NCBI GenBank assembly: GCA_038043465.1 | Contig: JBBTBX010000014.1 | Location: 37,597-101,596, forward strand | Length of the DNA: 64,000 nucleotides | From: SXRF01 sp038043465 | Lineage (GTDB): Bacteria > Pseudomonadota > Alphaproteobacteria > Rickettsiales > SXRF01 | Direction: 5' to 3' | Part shown: piece after piece, positions 16,880 to 26,194 of the stretch | Numbering within the stretch: the first letter of the stretch is position 1 | Layout: each line of letters opens with the position of its first letter | Notes under the pieces: model-generated | Seen by the model: the letters and a program-made list of their open reading frames with translations, nothing else | Told to the model about the DNA's origin: nothing | The model's database searches: none | Made by a program: the position numbers and the translations under genes

Positions 16880-18199
16880 TTAGTAGCGGTAGCCTTCAGG
16901 CTTAAATGGCCCTTCTGCTGAAATGCTGAGATATTCCGCCTGTTTCTTGCTGAGCTTGGTAAGCTTCACACCAAGCTTATCAAGATGCAGGGCTGCAACT
17001 TTTTCATCCAGATGTTTTGGCAGAACATAAACTTTATTTTCGTATTTTGCATGATGGTTCCAAAGTTCAATCTGCGCCAGAACCTGATTGGAGAACGATG
17101 TGCTCATCACAAAGCTAGGATGCCCAGTGGCACAACCAAGATTCACCAGACGGCCCTTGGCAAGAACGATTATGCGTTTTCCATCGGGAAAAGCCACTTC
17201 ATCAACCTGTGGCTTCACTTCTTTCCATGTCATATTTTTGAGTGAAGCAACCTGAATTTCACTGTCGAAATGACCGATATTGCAGACAATAGCGCGGTCT
17301 TTCATCGCCCGCATATGTTCCAGAGTAATTACATCAACATTGCCGGTTGCAGTCACAAAAATATCCCCACGCGCAGCAGCGTCTTCCATAGTAATTACTT
17401 CATAACCTTCCATAGCCGCCTGCAGCGCGCAGATTGGATCTATCTCTGTCACAATCACGCGTGCACCCTGACCTTTAAGCGCGTGCGCGCAGCCTTTGCC
17501 CACATCGCCATAACCAGCGACCACAGCAATTTTGCCAGCAATCATAACGTCAGTCGCGCGTTTCAAACCATCAGGCAATGACTCACGGCAACCATAAAGA
17601 TTATCGAATTTTGATTTGGTAACCGAATTATTCACGTCAATCGCTGGAACTTTAAGCTCACCAGCTTTCACCATTTCATAAAGACGGTGAACACCAGTTG
17701 TGGTTTCTTCAGAAAGCCCTTTTACTTCTTTCAGCAGTTCTGGAAATTTTTTATGCATCATGATCGTTAGATCGCCGCCATCATCTAAAATCATGTTCGG
17801 AGTCCAGCCATCAGCACCTTTAATAGTTTGCTCAATGCACCAGTCAGCCTCTTCCTCGGTTTCACCTTTCCATGCAAACACAGGAATTCCAGCTGCAGCA
17901 ATCGCCGCTGCTGCCTGATCCTGCGTAGAAAATATGTTACAACTGCTCCAGCGCACAGTCGCGCCAAGCGCGGTCAAAGTTTCAATAAGCACAGCAGTTT
18001 GAATGGTCATATGCAGACAGCCAGCAATGCGCGCGCCCTTCAGTGGCTGCGATTTAGCGTATTCAGCACGTATCGCCATAAGCCCCGGCATTTCGGTTTC
18101 TGCGAGGGAAATTTCATTGCGCCCCCAAGCGGCAAGACTCATGTCAGCCACTTTGTAATCAGAAAAATTATTTTTAGCAGCGGTCGCAGAATTACTCAT
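16880..18199 (-). CDS. ahcY: Adenosylhomocysteinase
   Basis: A 439-residue cytosolic enzyme splitting S-adenosylhomocysteine into adenosine and homocysteine, relieving product inhibition of methyltransferases. Seen: ARIAGCLHMTIQTAVLIETL, the NAD-binding VVAGYGDVGKGCAHALKG, NNSVTKSKFDNLYGCRESL and the family C-terminus GPFKPEGYRY. Length fits bacterial SahH. Upstream (18200-18286) I see no recognisable SAH riboswitch. Flanked by terminator 16824-16867. Confidence 0.97.
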   Translation of the reverse strand: MSNSATAAKNNFSDYKVADMSLAAWGRNEISLAETEMPGLMAIRAEYAKSQPLKGARIAGCLHMTIQTAVLIETLTALGATVRWSSCNIFSTQDQAAAAIAAAGIPVFAWKGETEEEADWCIEQTIKGADGWTPNMILDDGGDLTIMMHKKFPELLKEVKGLSEETTTGVHRLYEMVKAGELKVPAIDVNNSVTKSKFDNLYGCRESLPDGLKRATDVMIAGKIAVVAGYGDVGKGCAHALKGQGARVIVTEIDPICALQAAMEGYEVITMEDAAARGDIFVTATGNVDVITLEHMRAMKDRAIVCNIGHFDSEIQVASLKNMTWKEVKPQVDEVAFPDGKRIIVLAKGRLVNLGCATGHPSFVMSTSFSNQVLAQIELWNHHAKYENKVYVLPKHLDEKVAALHLDKLGVKLTKLSKKQAEYLSISAEGPFKPEGYRY

Positions 18200-18286
18200 G
18201 ACATTTTCCTTTTCGTTGTAAAATTATCCATAAACACGCTGGGAAGCTAGCTTCTGCACACTAAAACTGCAAGCACAAAATAACGC

Positions 18287-18994
18287 TTACAGCTTTATCT
18301 CGATAAGGGTTTTAGTGGAAAGAAATGGCAATATTTCCAATAAATCAGCTAGCTTCAATGCCACACAACCTTCTGTTGGCTCATAATTTTCACGGGCAAT
18401 ATGTATGAAAATGGCACTACCTTTTCCCGAAACAACCGACGAATCGTTATAACCAATAGGAATAATCAAATCGTAGACATCATCATCGCGCCAAAGTTTT
18501 TCGTGTGAAAAACTCGATGGAAGAAGTATATGCCTGTTATAATCCGGCGAATTCACATCATCACACCAGCCATCATTTTGCGTTATTATTTTTAACGGTA
18601 AATCGGTTCGCGGTTTTTTTATTTTATCAGCGCGATACCATAATTCACGAAGTGGAAATGTTCCGAGCGGTGTGCAGCCATCACCTTCTTTTTTATCGGC
18701 AGAAAATCCATTTTTACCAATAGCACAATGATAGGTTTTTCCACGAAAGATAATATTGTTGCCAATTAAAATCATATTATTATATGGCGTATAATTTATA
18801 TATTCCTCTGAAGACCCTCTGAATGTCCTATAAATAAACATCATAATAAGTGGAATTCCTATTGGAGATAAAAAGAACGCTGGCATCCAAGCATCACCAT
18901 TCGTTCCGGTACAAATTGAACCATCACATCCAAACATCGGCCAAATAATTGCCGCAATATAAAGCAAGATAACTAGAAAATTTATAATACCCAT
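18287..18994 (-). CDS. Membrane-anchored L,D-transpeptidase (YkuD) family protein
   Basis: About 235 residues. Two hydrophobic helices (about 1-20 and 37-55) with GCDGSICTGTNGD between them lead into a YkuD catalytic domain with the motif IFIHIARENYEPTEGCVAL (His and catalytic Cys in HX(n)GC). Such enzymes make 3-3 peptidoglycan cross-links or attach proteins to the wall; many short forms with this GTFPLREL pattern act on unknown substrates. The ATG overlaps the dxs stop (TGATG), so it is coupled to dxs. A two-helix N-terminus instead of a signal peptide is uncommon. Confidence 0.8.
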   Translation of the reverse strand: MGIINFLVILLYIAAIIWPMFGCDGSICTGTNGDAWMPAFFLSPIGIPLIMMFIYRTFRGSSEEYINYTPYNNMILIGNNIIFRGKTYHCAIGKNGFSADKKEGDGCTPLGTFPLRELWYRADKIKKPRTDLPLKIITQNDGWCDDVNSPDYNRHILLPSSFSHEKLWRDDDVYDLIIPIGYNDSSVVSGKGSAIFIHIARENYEPTEGCVALKLADLLEILPFLSTKTLIEIKL

Positions 18995-20913
18995 CAAGCA
19001 GATTTTCTCACGGGTTGCCCAGCAGAAATTCCCGATTGCAGCACTTTCTCCACGATTTGCGGAGCGTTGAGTCCCGCTATATCATACATGGTTTGTGGGG
19101 TGTTTTGCTCAATAAATTCATCAGGCAGGCACAAGGCAAGAATTTTGCAACCACCTTGCAACAAATCGTTATTTGCTGCGAAGCTCAGCACGTGTGAACC
19201 AAAGCCACCAATTGCGCCCTCTTCCACTGTTATCAGCAACTCATGTTTTGCAATTAAACTGCGGATTAAATCTTCATCAATCGGTTTAGCGAAACGGGCA
19301 TCAGCAACCGTAACTTTAATTCCTTTTTCTGTCAGAATATCGGCCGCCTTCAGGCATTCTGCCAAACGTGTACCAAGAGACAGCAAAGCAACCTTGGAAC
19401 CCACATCTTCACGCACGATCCGGCCTTTGCCAATTTCCAGCGGCACGCCAACTTCGGGAAGCACCACTCCAACACCCTCTCCCCTCGGATAACGCACCGC
19501 GCTTGGCGCATTATCAATGGCAACAGCTGTCGCAATCATATGTTTAAGTTCCGCTTCATCGCTTGGTGCCATCACAATAAAATTCGGCAGGCTGGCAAGA
19601 TAAGTAACGTCAAAAGCCCCGGCGTGGGTTGGCCCATCCGCACCAACTAATCCAGCGCGGTCAATCGCAAAGCGTACCGGCAGGTTTTGAATCGCCACAT
19701 CGTGCACCACCTGATCATAACCACGCTGCAGGAAAGTGGAATAAATAGCGCAGAACGGCTTATAACCCTGCGTAGCCAAACCAGCAGCAAAAGTCACAGC
19801 ATGCTGCTCGGCAATACCAACATCAAACATGCGCTGTGGAAATTCTCTGGCAAATAAATCAAGACCAGTGCCTGAGGGCATAGCAGCAGTGACAGCCACT
19901 ATTTTCTCATCTCTCTTTGCTTCTGCTATCAGGCTGTCAGCAAAAACTTTAGTATAGCTTGGCGCAGCAACAACAGATTTTTTCTGCGTTCCGGTCGTAA
20001 CATCAAAACTGTTTACACCATGATATTTATCATCGGATGCCTCCGCCGGCGCATAACCATGCCCCTTGCGCGTCACTACATGCAACAAAATAGGTCCACT
20101 ATCTTTCTGGTTTTTTATATTGCGCAGAACCGGTAGCAAATGCGCCAGATTATGCCCATCAACCGGCCCGACATAATAAAAACCAAGCTGCTCAAAAAGT
20201 GTGCCGCCAACAGCAATGTCACGCGCCAGATGCTCTGCCCGGCGTGCGAAGCGAAGCAGTGGCTCTGGAAATTTGCTGGCAACAACTTTACCAATATGCC
20301 GTAAAGTATGATAGGGATGCGAAGAAATCAAACGCGATAGATATGTACTCATCGCACCAACCGGTCTTGCAATCGACATATCATTATCATTTAAAATAAC
20401 AATAAGGCGAGTGCCAATACTACCAGCATTGTTCAGTGCTTCATACGCCATTCCAGCACTCATTGCACCATCACCAATAACGGCAATTACCTCATGTTTT
20501 TTTCCTCCAAGGTCGCGTGCCACCGCCATTCCCAGCGCAGCAGAAACGGACGTGGAACTATGTCCTGCACCAAATACATCATATTCGCTTTCATCGCGTT
20601 TGCAAAAACCAGACAATCCATCCGGTTTACGTAATGTCCGTATTTTTTCACGCCTGCCTGTAAGAATTTTGTGCGGATAAGATTGATGACCAACATCCCA
20701 GATAAGTAAATCATCAGGGGTATTAAAAACATGATGCAAGGCAACTGTTAGCTCAACAACACCGAGCCCCGCCCCTAAATGACCGCCAGTATGCGATACG
20801 GCAGAAACTGTCTCCGTGCGCAACTCTGTCGCCAGCTGTTCAAGCTGGGCATCAGAGAACTCACGAATATCACGAGGATAATTCACGCCATCAAGCAAAG
20901 GGGTATTACTCAC
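18994..20913 (-). CDS. dxs: 1-deoxy-D-xylulose-5-phosphate synthase
   Basis: A 639-residue thiamine-diphosphate enzyme joining pyruvate and glyceraldehyde 3-phosphate, first step of the MEP isoprenoid pathway. Motifs: GHQSYPHKILTGRR, the ThDP/Mg motif GDGAMSAGMAYEALNNAG, GPVDGHNL, the Glu-containing GIAEQHAVTFAAG and DRAGLVGADGPTHAG. GTG start at 20913 (reads SNTPLLDGVNYP). No other MEP genes are in the window. The downstream transpeptidase overlaps its stop. Confidence 0.97.
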   Translation of the reverse strand: MSNTPLLDGVNYPRDIREFSDAQLEQLATELRTETVSAVSHTGGHLGAGLGVVELTVALHHVFNTPDDLLIWDVGHQSYPHKILTGRREKIRTLRKPDGLSGFCKRDESEYDVFGAGHSSTSVSAALGMAVARDLGGKKHEVIAVIGDGAMSAGMAYEALNNAGSIGTRLIVILNDNDMSIARPVGAMSTYLSRLISSHPYHTLRHIGKVVASKFPEPLLRFARRAEHLARDIAVGGTLFEQLGFYYVGPVDGHNLAHLLPVLRNIKNQKDSGPILLHVVTRKGHGYAPAEASDDKYHGVNSFDVTTGTQKKSVVAAPSYTKVFADSLIAEAKRDEKIVAVTAAMPSGTGLDLFAREFPQRMFDVGIAEQHAVTFAAGLATQGYKPFCAIYSTFLQRGYDQVVHDVAIQNLPVRFAIDRAGLVGADGPTHAGAFDVTYLASLPNFIVMAPSDEAELKHMIATAVAIDNAPSAVRYPRGEGVGVVLPEVGVPLEIGKGRIVREDVGSKVALLSLGTRLAECLKAADILTEKGIKVTVADARFAKPIDEDLIRSLIAKHELLITVEEGAIGGFGSHVLSFAANNDLLQGGCKILALCLPDEFIEQNTPQTMYDIAGLNAPQIVEKVLQSGISAGQPVRKSA

Positions 20914-20955
20914 AACATCATCTCAATCTTTTAAATCCACGAAACACTTAAAACG

Positions 20956-21594
20956 CTATCTCAACAACATATTCCTGCCATTATTTACCACGATCAGATT
21001 GCCGTCCATAAGATTATATGTACCATCCGGCATTATCTTTCTATTGCCATAATCATCAACCAGATACACATAAACTCCCTCAAAAGCAATTACCTGTCCG
21101 CTACGCAACTTTGGTTCTTTTCCGGTAAATACTACCGTCTCGCGTTGAGGCACCACCACTTCTGCCTGTCCTACAATAGGCGGATAATAGTTACTTATCT
21201 TTTCCATTTTTGCTACATTCGCTGATGTATTGCTCTTAACTTCCACTCCGATAAAATTATCTTCCGGCAGATCATCATCCGGTTTTGCTACTTTAACCAC
21301 AGAATCGGATGCAAGATCAGAACTAGACACACTATTAGAACTAGCCGAAGACTTCATCGAATTCAGAATAGCCACTTTGCTATTAGGATCAACAGCGACT
21401 CCTTCACTAAATACTCCTGTATTACCAGCACCTTGTTGCTGTTCTATGAATAAGTTAGTAGCAATAGTCAGTTCATCTGAACCATATTTTGCCAGCAATT
21501 CTCTCTGCTTATTCTGAAATTCCCTAAGCGGATTACTGCCAAAAATAAGCGTGCCGACTATGAAACATATACCTATTAACATCAGAAATCGCAT
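20956..21594 (-). CDS. Membrane-anchored or exported hypothetical protein
   Basis: A 212-residue protein with an N-terminal hydrophobic helix (about 3-20, FLMLIGICFIVGTLIFG) that anchors or exports it. The middle is Ser/Asn/Val-rich and probably unstructured. The last 50 residues (from RSGQVIAFEG to NMLLR) resemble the C-terminus of the secreted protein at 38300-38620: G...V.V......G......PDG...L.D........G. The shared block is beta-rich by eye. Function unknown. It precedes dxs by 42 bp and may be cotranscribed. Confidence 0.65.
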   Translation of the reverse strand: MRFLMLIGICFIVGTLIFGSNPLREFQNKQRELLAKYGSDELTIATNLFIEQQQGAGNTGVFSEGVAVDPNSKVAILNSMKSSASSNSVSSSDLASDSVVKVAKPDDDLPEDNFIGVEVKSNTSANVAKMEKISNYYPPIVGQAEVVVPQRETVVFTGKEPKLRSGQVIAFEGVYVYLVDDYGNRKIMPDGTYNLMDGNLIVVNNGRNMLLR

Positions 21595-21625
21595 AATATA
21601 CCCTCAAAGCATTATTCAGACCTTA

Positions 21626-21873
21626 TAGTAACTCTGTATAATTACTATACAGAATTACTATGAAAATCGAGCCAGAAAGACCAATTTTCTGCTGCGAAGC
21701 AAGCGTAACTTCAAATAATAACTGTAAAGCTATTATTTGAAACAACTAATAATTGTTACAGAAAATAATGATACATCATTATTTTCTGGTTACGCCTGCT
21801 ACGCGGCGAAAAATCGGACTTTCGGTCTCGATTTTCATACTCTATTCTGTATTAAAAAATACAGAATAGAGTA
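21626..21873. repeat. Composite palindromic element, copy B (most complete)
   Basis: Symmetric layout: outer hairpin 21626-21660, module X 21661-21709, inner hairpin 21710-21741 (ttcaaataata...), AT spacer, inner hairpin 21759-21788 (cagaaaataatgat...), inverted module X 21789-21837, outer hairpin 21838-21873. It is copy A in inverse orientation and fills most of the 367-bp space between argF and the gene at 20956. The rest of this intergenic stretch shows nothing I recognise. Confidence 0.88.
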
Positions 21874-21961
21874 TATATATTCATTGCAAACAAATCAGAC
21901 CATTGCGTTTAATACACGCGGTTAGTGTAGCATAAACTGCGGCAGTTTTCATCAAAAACTA

Positions 21962-22873
21962 TCAGATTTTCATCAAACACCATAGTAAAATCGCCTTTTG
22001 CACGTGCAACCGGTTTTCCGCCTCATCAAATACTCTAGATTGCACCCCATCAATAACCTCAGAAGTAACCTCCTGCCCACGATGTGCAGGCAAACAATGC
22101 AGGAAAATCGCCTTTTTATCAGCTTTTTTCATAAGTTCGGCATTAACCTGATACGGCGCAAGAATCTTTATTTGTGCGTCCACATCCGGATCACCCATAG
22201 ATACCCATGTATCAGTGATTACAGCATGTGCCCCAGAAACAGCCTCTTCCGGTGAATCTGAAATCTTAATATTACCGCCACGCGCTAGCGCCCAGTCAAT
22301 CACCTGCGGAAGCGGGGAAAGGGTCGGAGGACAGGCAATTTTGAAATTACAGCCAAATAGCGTCGCTGCCTGAATCCAGCTTTGCGCCACATTATTACCA
22401 TCCCCTACCCATGCTATTGTTTTTCCTTTGATATTTCCAATATTTTCCTCAAATGTTAATATATCGGCAAGTATCTGGCAGGGATGACTAAACTCAGTAA
22501 GCCCATTTATCACCGGAACACTCGCATTTTCCGAAAGTTGAATCAGCTTGTCGTGACTATGGCAGCGTAACATAATAGCATCCACATAGCGCGAAAGCAC
22601 ACGGGCAGTATCCTCTACCGACTCTCCTCTCCCAAGCTGCAGTTCATTACCATTAAAGGAAAGGGCATGACCGCCCAGCTCCATCATAGCTACCTCAAAA
22701 GATACTCTGGTTCTGGTAGAATTTTTTTCAAAAATCATCGCAAGTTTTTTATTGGCAAGCAATGGCTCGAACCTGCCTTCCGCCCGTTCTTTTTTAAGGC
22801 GTACTGCGCAATCAAGAATTTTTCGCAGTTCAATCGCCGTAATATCAGAAAAATCTATAAAATGCCTGGTCAT
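21962..22873 (-). CDS. argF: Ornithine carbamoyltransferase
   Basis: A 303-residue enzyme making citrulline from ornithine and carbamoyl phosphate in arginine synthesis. Motifs: carbamoyl-phosphate binding FEKNSTRTRVSFEVAM, the FSHPCQILAD signature and ornithine-binding HCLPAHRGQEV. Start set at 22873 (MTRHFIDFSD), 14 bp after the argD stop; the frame stays open upstream into argD, which adds 25 non-conserved residues and is rejected. Operon argD-argF as in other Alphaproteobacteria, but hslO does not follow. Confidence 0.95.
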   Translation of the reverse strand: MTRHFIDFSDITAIELRKILDCAVRLKKERAEGRFEPLLANKKLAMIFEKNSTRTRVSFEVAMMELGGHALSFNGNELQLGRGESVEDTARVLSRYVDAIMLRCHSHDKLIQLSENASVPVINGLTEFSHPCQILADILTFEENIGNIKGKTIAWVGDGNNVAQSWIQAATLFGCNFKIACPPTLSPLPQVIDWALARGGNIKISDSPEEAVSGAHAVITDTWVSMGDPDVDAQIKILAPYQVNAELMKKADKKAIFLHCLPAHRGQEVTSEVIDGVQSRVFDEAENRLHVQKAILLWCLMKI

Positions 22874-22886
22874 ATCAATACTTTCA

Positions 22887-24050
22887 TTATATTTTCCTAC
22901 AGGTTCTGCGTATAATATCTGCTGCTTCATTAACATGTTTCTCCTCAATAATCAGCGGTGGTGTAATGCGTATAATTCCGTCCTCGGCGGGTGAAGTAAA
23001 AAGACCATTCTCCCTTAAATTTTCAACCAGCTTAATGTGCGGGATTTTTGCCTGCATCCCAAGCATAAGCCCCCGCCCACGCACCTCAGAAAACAGGCTA
23101 GGAAATTCAAGGGCGATTGCTGATAATTGCTCTTTCAGCAACCTGCCAACCGCTTCCACCTGCCGCAAAAAATCCGGTGCAAGTATAATATCCAAAACTG
23201 CATTTCCAACCGCCATTGCCAGAGGGTTTGAACCATAAGTCGAACCATGTGTGCCAGCAGACATGCAGGAGGCTACCTTGTCTGTAACCAAACATGCACC
23301 CAGAGGAAATCCACCACCTATACCTTTTGCTACAGAAACAATATCAGGAACAACATCGGATTGCTGGTGGGCAAATAGCGAGCCTGTACGCCCCATGCCA
23401 CATTGCACCTCGTCTATAAACAGAAGCAGCCCATATTTGTCAGCAATACGGCGAAGTCCTTGTAAAAATTCGTGCCTAGCCTCCCTTATTCCACCTTCAC
23501 CCTGAATCGGCTCAACCAATATTGCCGCTGTTTCCGGTGTAATGGCAGCTTCCACAGCTTGCAAATTATTGAATTCCACACGGTCAAACCCATCAAGCAG
23601 AGGCCCATAGCCAGCGCGCGCTATCTCATTGCCACCTGCCGAGATACAAGCAAAGCTGCGCCCATGAAACCCGCCTTCCATAGTGATAACCCGGTAACGC
23701 TCAGGATTTCCATTGGCATCATGATATTTACGCAGGATTTTAAGCCCACACTCCACCGCTTCGCCTCCGGAATTACAGAAAAAAACCTTATCGGCAAAGC
23801 AGGCCGCTGTCAGCCTCTGCGCAAACCGGTTAAGCTCAGGCATTTGATACATATTAGAGCAATGCCAGAGAATATCTGCCTGTTCTTTAAGCGCGGAAAC
23901 AAGGTGTGGATGAGAATGTCCAAGGGAATTTACCGCGATGCCAGCGGCAAAATCCAGATAACGCGTACCATCAGGCGCGAAAAGATATACACCTTCCCCA
24001 CGGGAAATAGTGACATTGGAACGGCGATAAACTGGTAGAACAGCCGACAT
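22887..24050 (-). CDS. argD: Acetylornithine aminotransferase
   Basis: A 387-residue PLP enzyme converting N-acetylglutamate semialdehyde to acetylornithine (it may also act in lysine synthesis). Motifs: FAAGIAVNSLGHSHPHLV, the cofactor region FCNSGGEAVECGLKILRK, ALLVEPIQGEGG-like ILVEPIQGEGGIREA, FIDEVQCGMGRTG and the Schiff-base Lys in VSVAKGIGGGFPLGA. ATG at 24050 is preferred over the TTG seven codons earlier. First gene of the argDF pair. Confidence 0.95.
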   Translation of the reverse strand: MSAVLPVYRRSNVTISRGEGVYLFAPDGTRYLDFAAGIAVNSLGHSHPHLVSALKEQADILWHCSNMYQMPELNRFAQRLTAACFADKVFFCNSGGEAVECGLKILRKYHDANGNPERYRVITMEGGFHGRSFACISAGGNEIARAGYGPLLDGFDRVEFNNLQAVEAAITPETAAILVEPIQGEGGIREARHEFLQGLRRIADKYGLLLFIDEVQCGMGRTGSLFAHQQSDVVPDIVSVAKGIGGGFPLGACLVTDKVASCMSAGTHGSTYGSNPLAMAVGNAVLDIILAPDFLRQVEAVGRLLKEQLSAIALEFPSLFSEVRGRGLMLGMQAKIPHIKLVENLRENGLFTSPAEDGIIRITPPLIIEEKHVNEAADIIRRTCRKI

Positions 24051-24094
24051 TTTTGTTATATTAAAAGCCAATTAGAAAAGGGGTGATTTTCTTA

Positions 24095-25405
24095 CTAATA
24101 AGTGATTTTGTCAAGACCTCTATCAATCCCTAATAAAACAATTAATGCACATATAATCAATAGGATAGTCATATAGTTACCAACCGAAGTTATGGCAATC
24201 GCGAAAACCAACATTGCCAGCAATATATAAACAATGGTTGGTAATCTATGATTTTGCTCCAATTTCTGGGAAAGCCACACCATAGCTGGCAAAGCAATCC
24301 ACACCGCATCATAAGCAAGGTTATATGGTGAACATAACAACGCGGCAATGCTAAATGCCAGCCATTTTGCCGCAAGCGTATGTTCCCCACGCCAAACTTT
24401 TGAAAATCCATAGAATGCCAAGGCAGCTACCAGAAAATAACCGCACCAAGCATAAACCTCGGAAAGACCAATTTCCAGTAAGGCGCGGTAAGTAGAATAA
24501 ACGCTGAAAAACCAAATGTCGGGAGAAAGGGAAACAGTTTTTGCTGAGCTGAAATGCCTTATCGCCATTTCCCAGATATCCCAACCAAAAGCAAAACTTG
24601 AAACTACAACAAGAAATAAAGTGCTAAGAATCGTGTATAGCAATGCACTGTAGTAACGACCGAGAAGCAGAGCAACCGGTATCAAAATAGCGAAATGTGG
24701 TTTCATGCTTAAGACTGCAAAACACACACCCGCAAGCAGTGGGCGTTTTTGCAGCAAGGCAATACCCATTCCGGCAATTGCCACAAAAATCAGCGCATTC
24801 TGCCCCATGCTCAGGCAGTAAAATACATTGATATTAAAAATTGTAGCGAGCCATAAGCCACCACGCATCTGCCAGAAATGCCAGAGTACAAAAGCCGGAA
24901 GTAAAAACGATACGGCAAGCCACAAGCCAAGTGCAAAATAATATGGCAGAAGCCCAAAAGGCAGGAGCAATGGCAAATAATGTGGCGGATATAGCCACGC
25001 CCAGGGCTGCATTGTCTGGTTTTCCAGTTCAGGAATAACCGAACTATTTATATTATTTATAAAACCACCCACGTACAAATCATTGATATGTCCAGATAAT
25101 GTGAGCTTCGCAGCAGCATAAAAAAACAGGAAATCACGCCCAACATATTGGTCGTATAATCCCCTAAGACCATGCGCGGGTATGAGGGAATCTATCAATG
25201 ATTTAAGTGAAATAAATGCAAGTAATGCTGTAAAAATATAAAAGAGAATCAATATATACTTTTTGCACTTCAAGAATTGGGAATTCTTAAAGTGCGTACG
25301 CCCGCTACGCGTCGAAAAATCGGGCTTTCGGCCTCGATTTTCACATACCCATCCCAACTTTTCAGTTGGAATGGGTATAGTTTTCTTTACATTAAATTCC
25401 TGCAT
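24095..25405 (-). CDS. GT87/DUF2029-like integral membrane glycosyltransferase family protein
   Basis: A 436-residue protein with about ten membrane helices from residue 50 on. FFYAAAKLTLSG near residue 92, PWAWLYPPHYLPLLLPFG near 138 and SMKPHFAILIPVALL near 230 match the pattern of the polyprenyl-phosphate-mannose-dependent GT87 family. Residues about 10-47 are encoded by a 114-bp palindromic element (copy C) inserted in frame after MQEFNVKK, before KCKKYILIL. This N-terminal stretch is hydrophilic and would lie outside the membrane domain. Sugar and acceptor are unknown. Confidence 0.75.
   Translation of the reverse strand: MQEFNVKKTIPIPTEKLGWVCENRGRKPDFSTRSGRTHFKNSQFLKCKKYILILFYIFTALLAFISLKSLIDSLIPAHGLRGLYDQYVGRDFLFFYAAAKLTLSGHINDLYVGGFINNINSSVIPELENQTMQPWAWLYPPHYLPLLLPFGLLPYYFALGLWLAVSFLLPAFVLWHFWQMRGGLWLATIFNINVFYCLSMGQNALIFVAIAGMGIALLQKRPLLAGVCFAVLSMKPHFAILIPVALLLGRYYSALLYTILSTLFLVVVSSFAFGWDIWEMAIRHFSSAKTVSLSPDIWFFSVYSTYRALLEIGLSEVYAWCGYFLVAALAFYGFSKVWRGEHTLAAKWLAFSIAALLCSPYNLAYDAVWIALPAMVWLSQKLEQNHRLPTIVYILLAMLVFAIAITSVGNYMTILLIICALIVLLGIDRGLDKITY
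25265..25378. repeat. Composite palindromic element, copy C, inside a coding region
   Basis: Parts: hairpin 25265-25295 (gcacttcaagaatt...), inverted module X 25296-25343, hairpin 25345-25378 (atacccatcccaact...). Both hairpins have different sequences from those in copies A, B and D while module X is conserved. The length, 114 bp, is 38 codons, and the frame stays open through it. Confidence 0.85.
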
Positions 25406-25419
25406 TAACTATGCTTTCC

Positions 25420-26190
25420 TTAAGTCTTAAGCCTGTAGCCCCGACTGAATAATGCCGCAGTAACCACCCATAACACAATATTGGTTATCGCCATTACCAC
25501 CATGCCAAGTGCTACAGTGCCGTCAGTATAGCCAACAGTGGCATAGCGAAAACCATCAATCATGTAGAAGAACGGGTTAAAATGGCAGACATAATACCAG
25601 AATTCAGGGAGATGCTTAATTGAGTAGAACGTGCCGGAAAGGAAGGAAAAAGGAGTGATTATATAGTTGGTGATGGCTGCAAGTTGATCAAAAGACTGCG
25701 CCCATATACCCGTTAAAATTCCAAGTAGAGACAGCATAATACAGGCGGAAACAACATAATACATGCCAATCCATGGATGGAGCAAAGAAAACGGCACGAA
25801 CATATAGACGGCTGCCATCACTACTATACCCACCAAAACCCCGCGCACTACCCCGCCAACAACCAGGGAAAACAGCAACTCGCCACCGGTGAGCGGTGGC
25901 ATGAGAATATCAATTATAACCCCCTGAATTTTACCGAGCATCAGGGATGATGAAGTATTGGCAAAGGCATTCTGCACGATCGCCATCATGACGAGTCCAG
26001 GAGCAATAAATTCTCCGTAAGGCACATGGTCGATCATCTGCTCATTACCGCCCATAGCCAGCATCAAAACCGCAAGGAAGAGCAAGGTCGTGACGATGGG
26101 CGCAATAATGGTCTGGTTCCATACTTTTGCAAACCGCCATATCTCGCGTTTACAAAGGGTCATAACGCCTATGGTATTGATGTATTTCAT
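25420..26190 (-). CDS. ABC-2 type transporter permease
   Basis: About 256 residues with six hydrophobic segments in the ABC-2 arrangement. Family features include EFIAPGLVMMAIVQNAFANT, the MPPLTGGELLFSLVVGG loop and SGTFYSIKHLPEFW near the end. Similar to the YadH/NodJ exporters that move polysaccharide, lipid or drug. No ATPase gene is adjacent in the window, so the partner is elsewhere. ATG at 26190 is chosen, 4 bp after vapC; an ATG ten codons upstream overlaps vapC. Confidence 0.85.
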   Translation of the reverse strand: MKYINTIGVMTLCKREIWRFAKVWNQTIIAPIVTTLLFLAVLMLAMGGNEQMIDHVPYGEFIAPGLVMMAIVQNAFANTSSSLMLGKIQGVIIDILMPPLTGGELLFSLVVGGVVRGVLVGIVVMAAVYMFVPFSLLHPWIGMYYVVSACIMLSLLGILTGIWAQSFDQLAAITNYIITPFSFLSGTFYSIKHLPEFWYYVCHFNPFFYMIDGFRYATVGYTDGTVALGMVVMAITNIVLWVVTAALFSRGYRLKT

Positions 26191-26194
26191 AGCA

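Noticed and set aside
18200..18286. Possible SAH riboswitch upstream of ahcY
   Set aside because: Only one short weak stem (gaagctagcttc) is visible; none of the SAH-aptamer core could be matched.
21737..21925. 62-codon open frame on the plus strand
   Set aside because: Within composite repeat B; no ribosome binding site; same repeat-derived sequence.
24190..24584. Minus-strand frames overlapping the GT87-like gene
   Set aside because: Alternate-frame shadows; the membrane protein frame is continuous.
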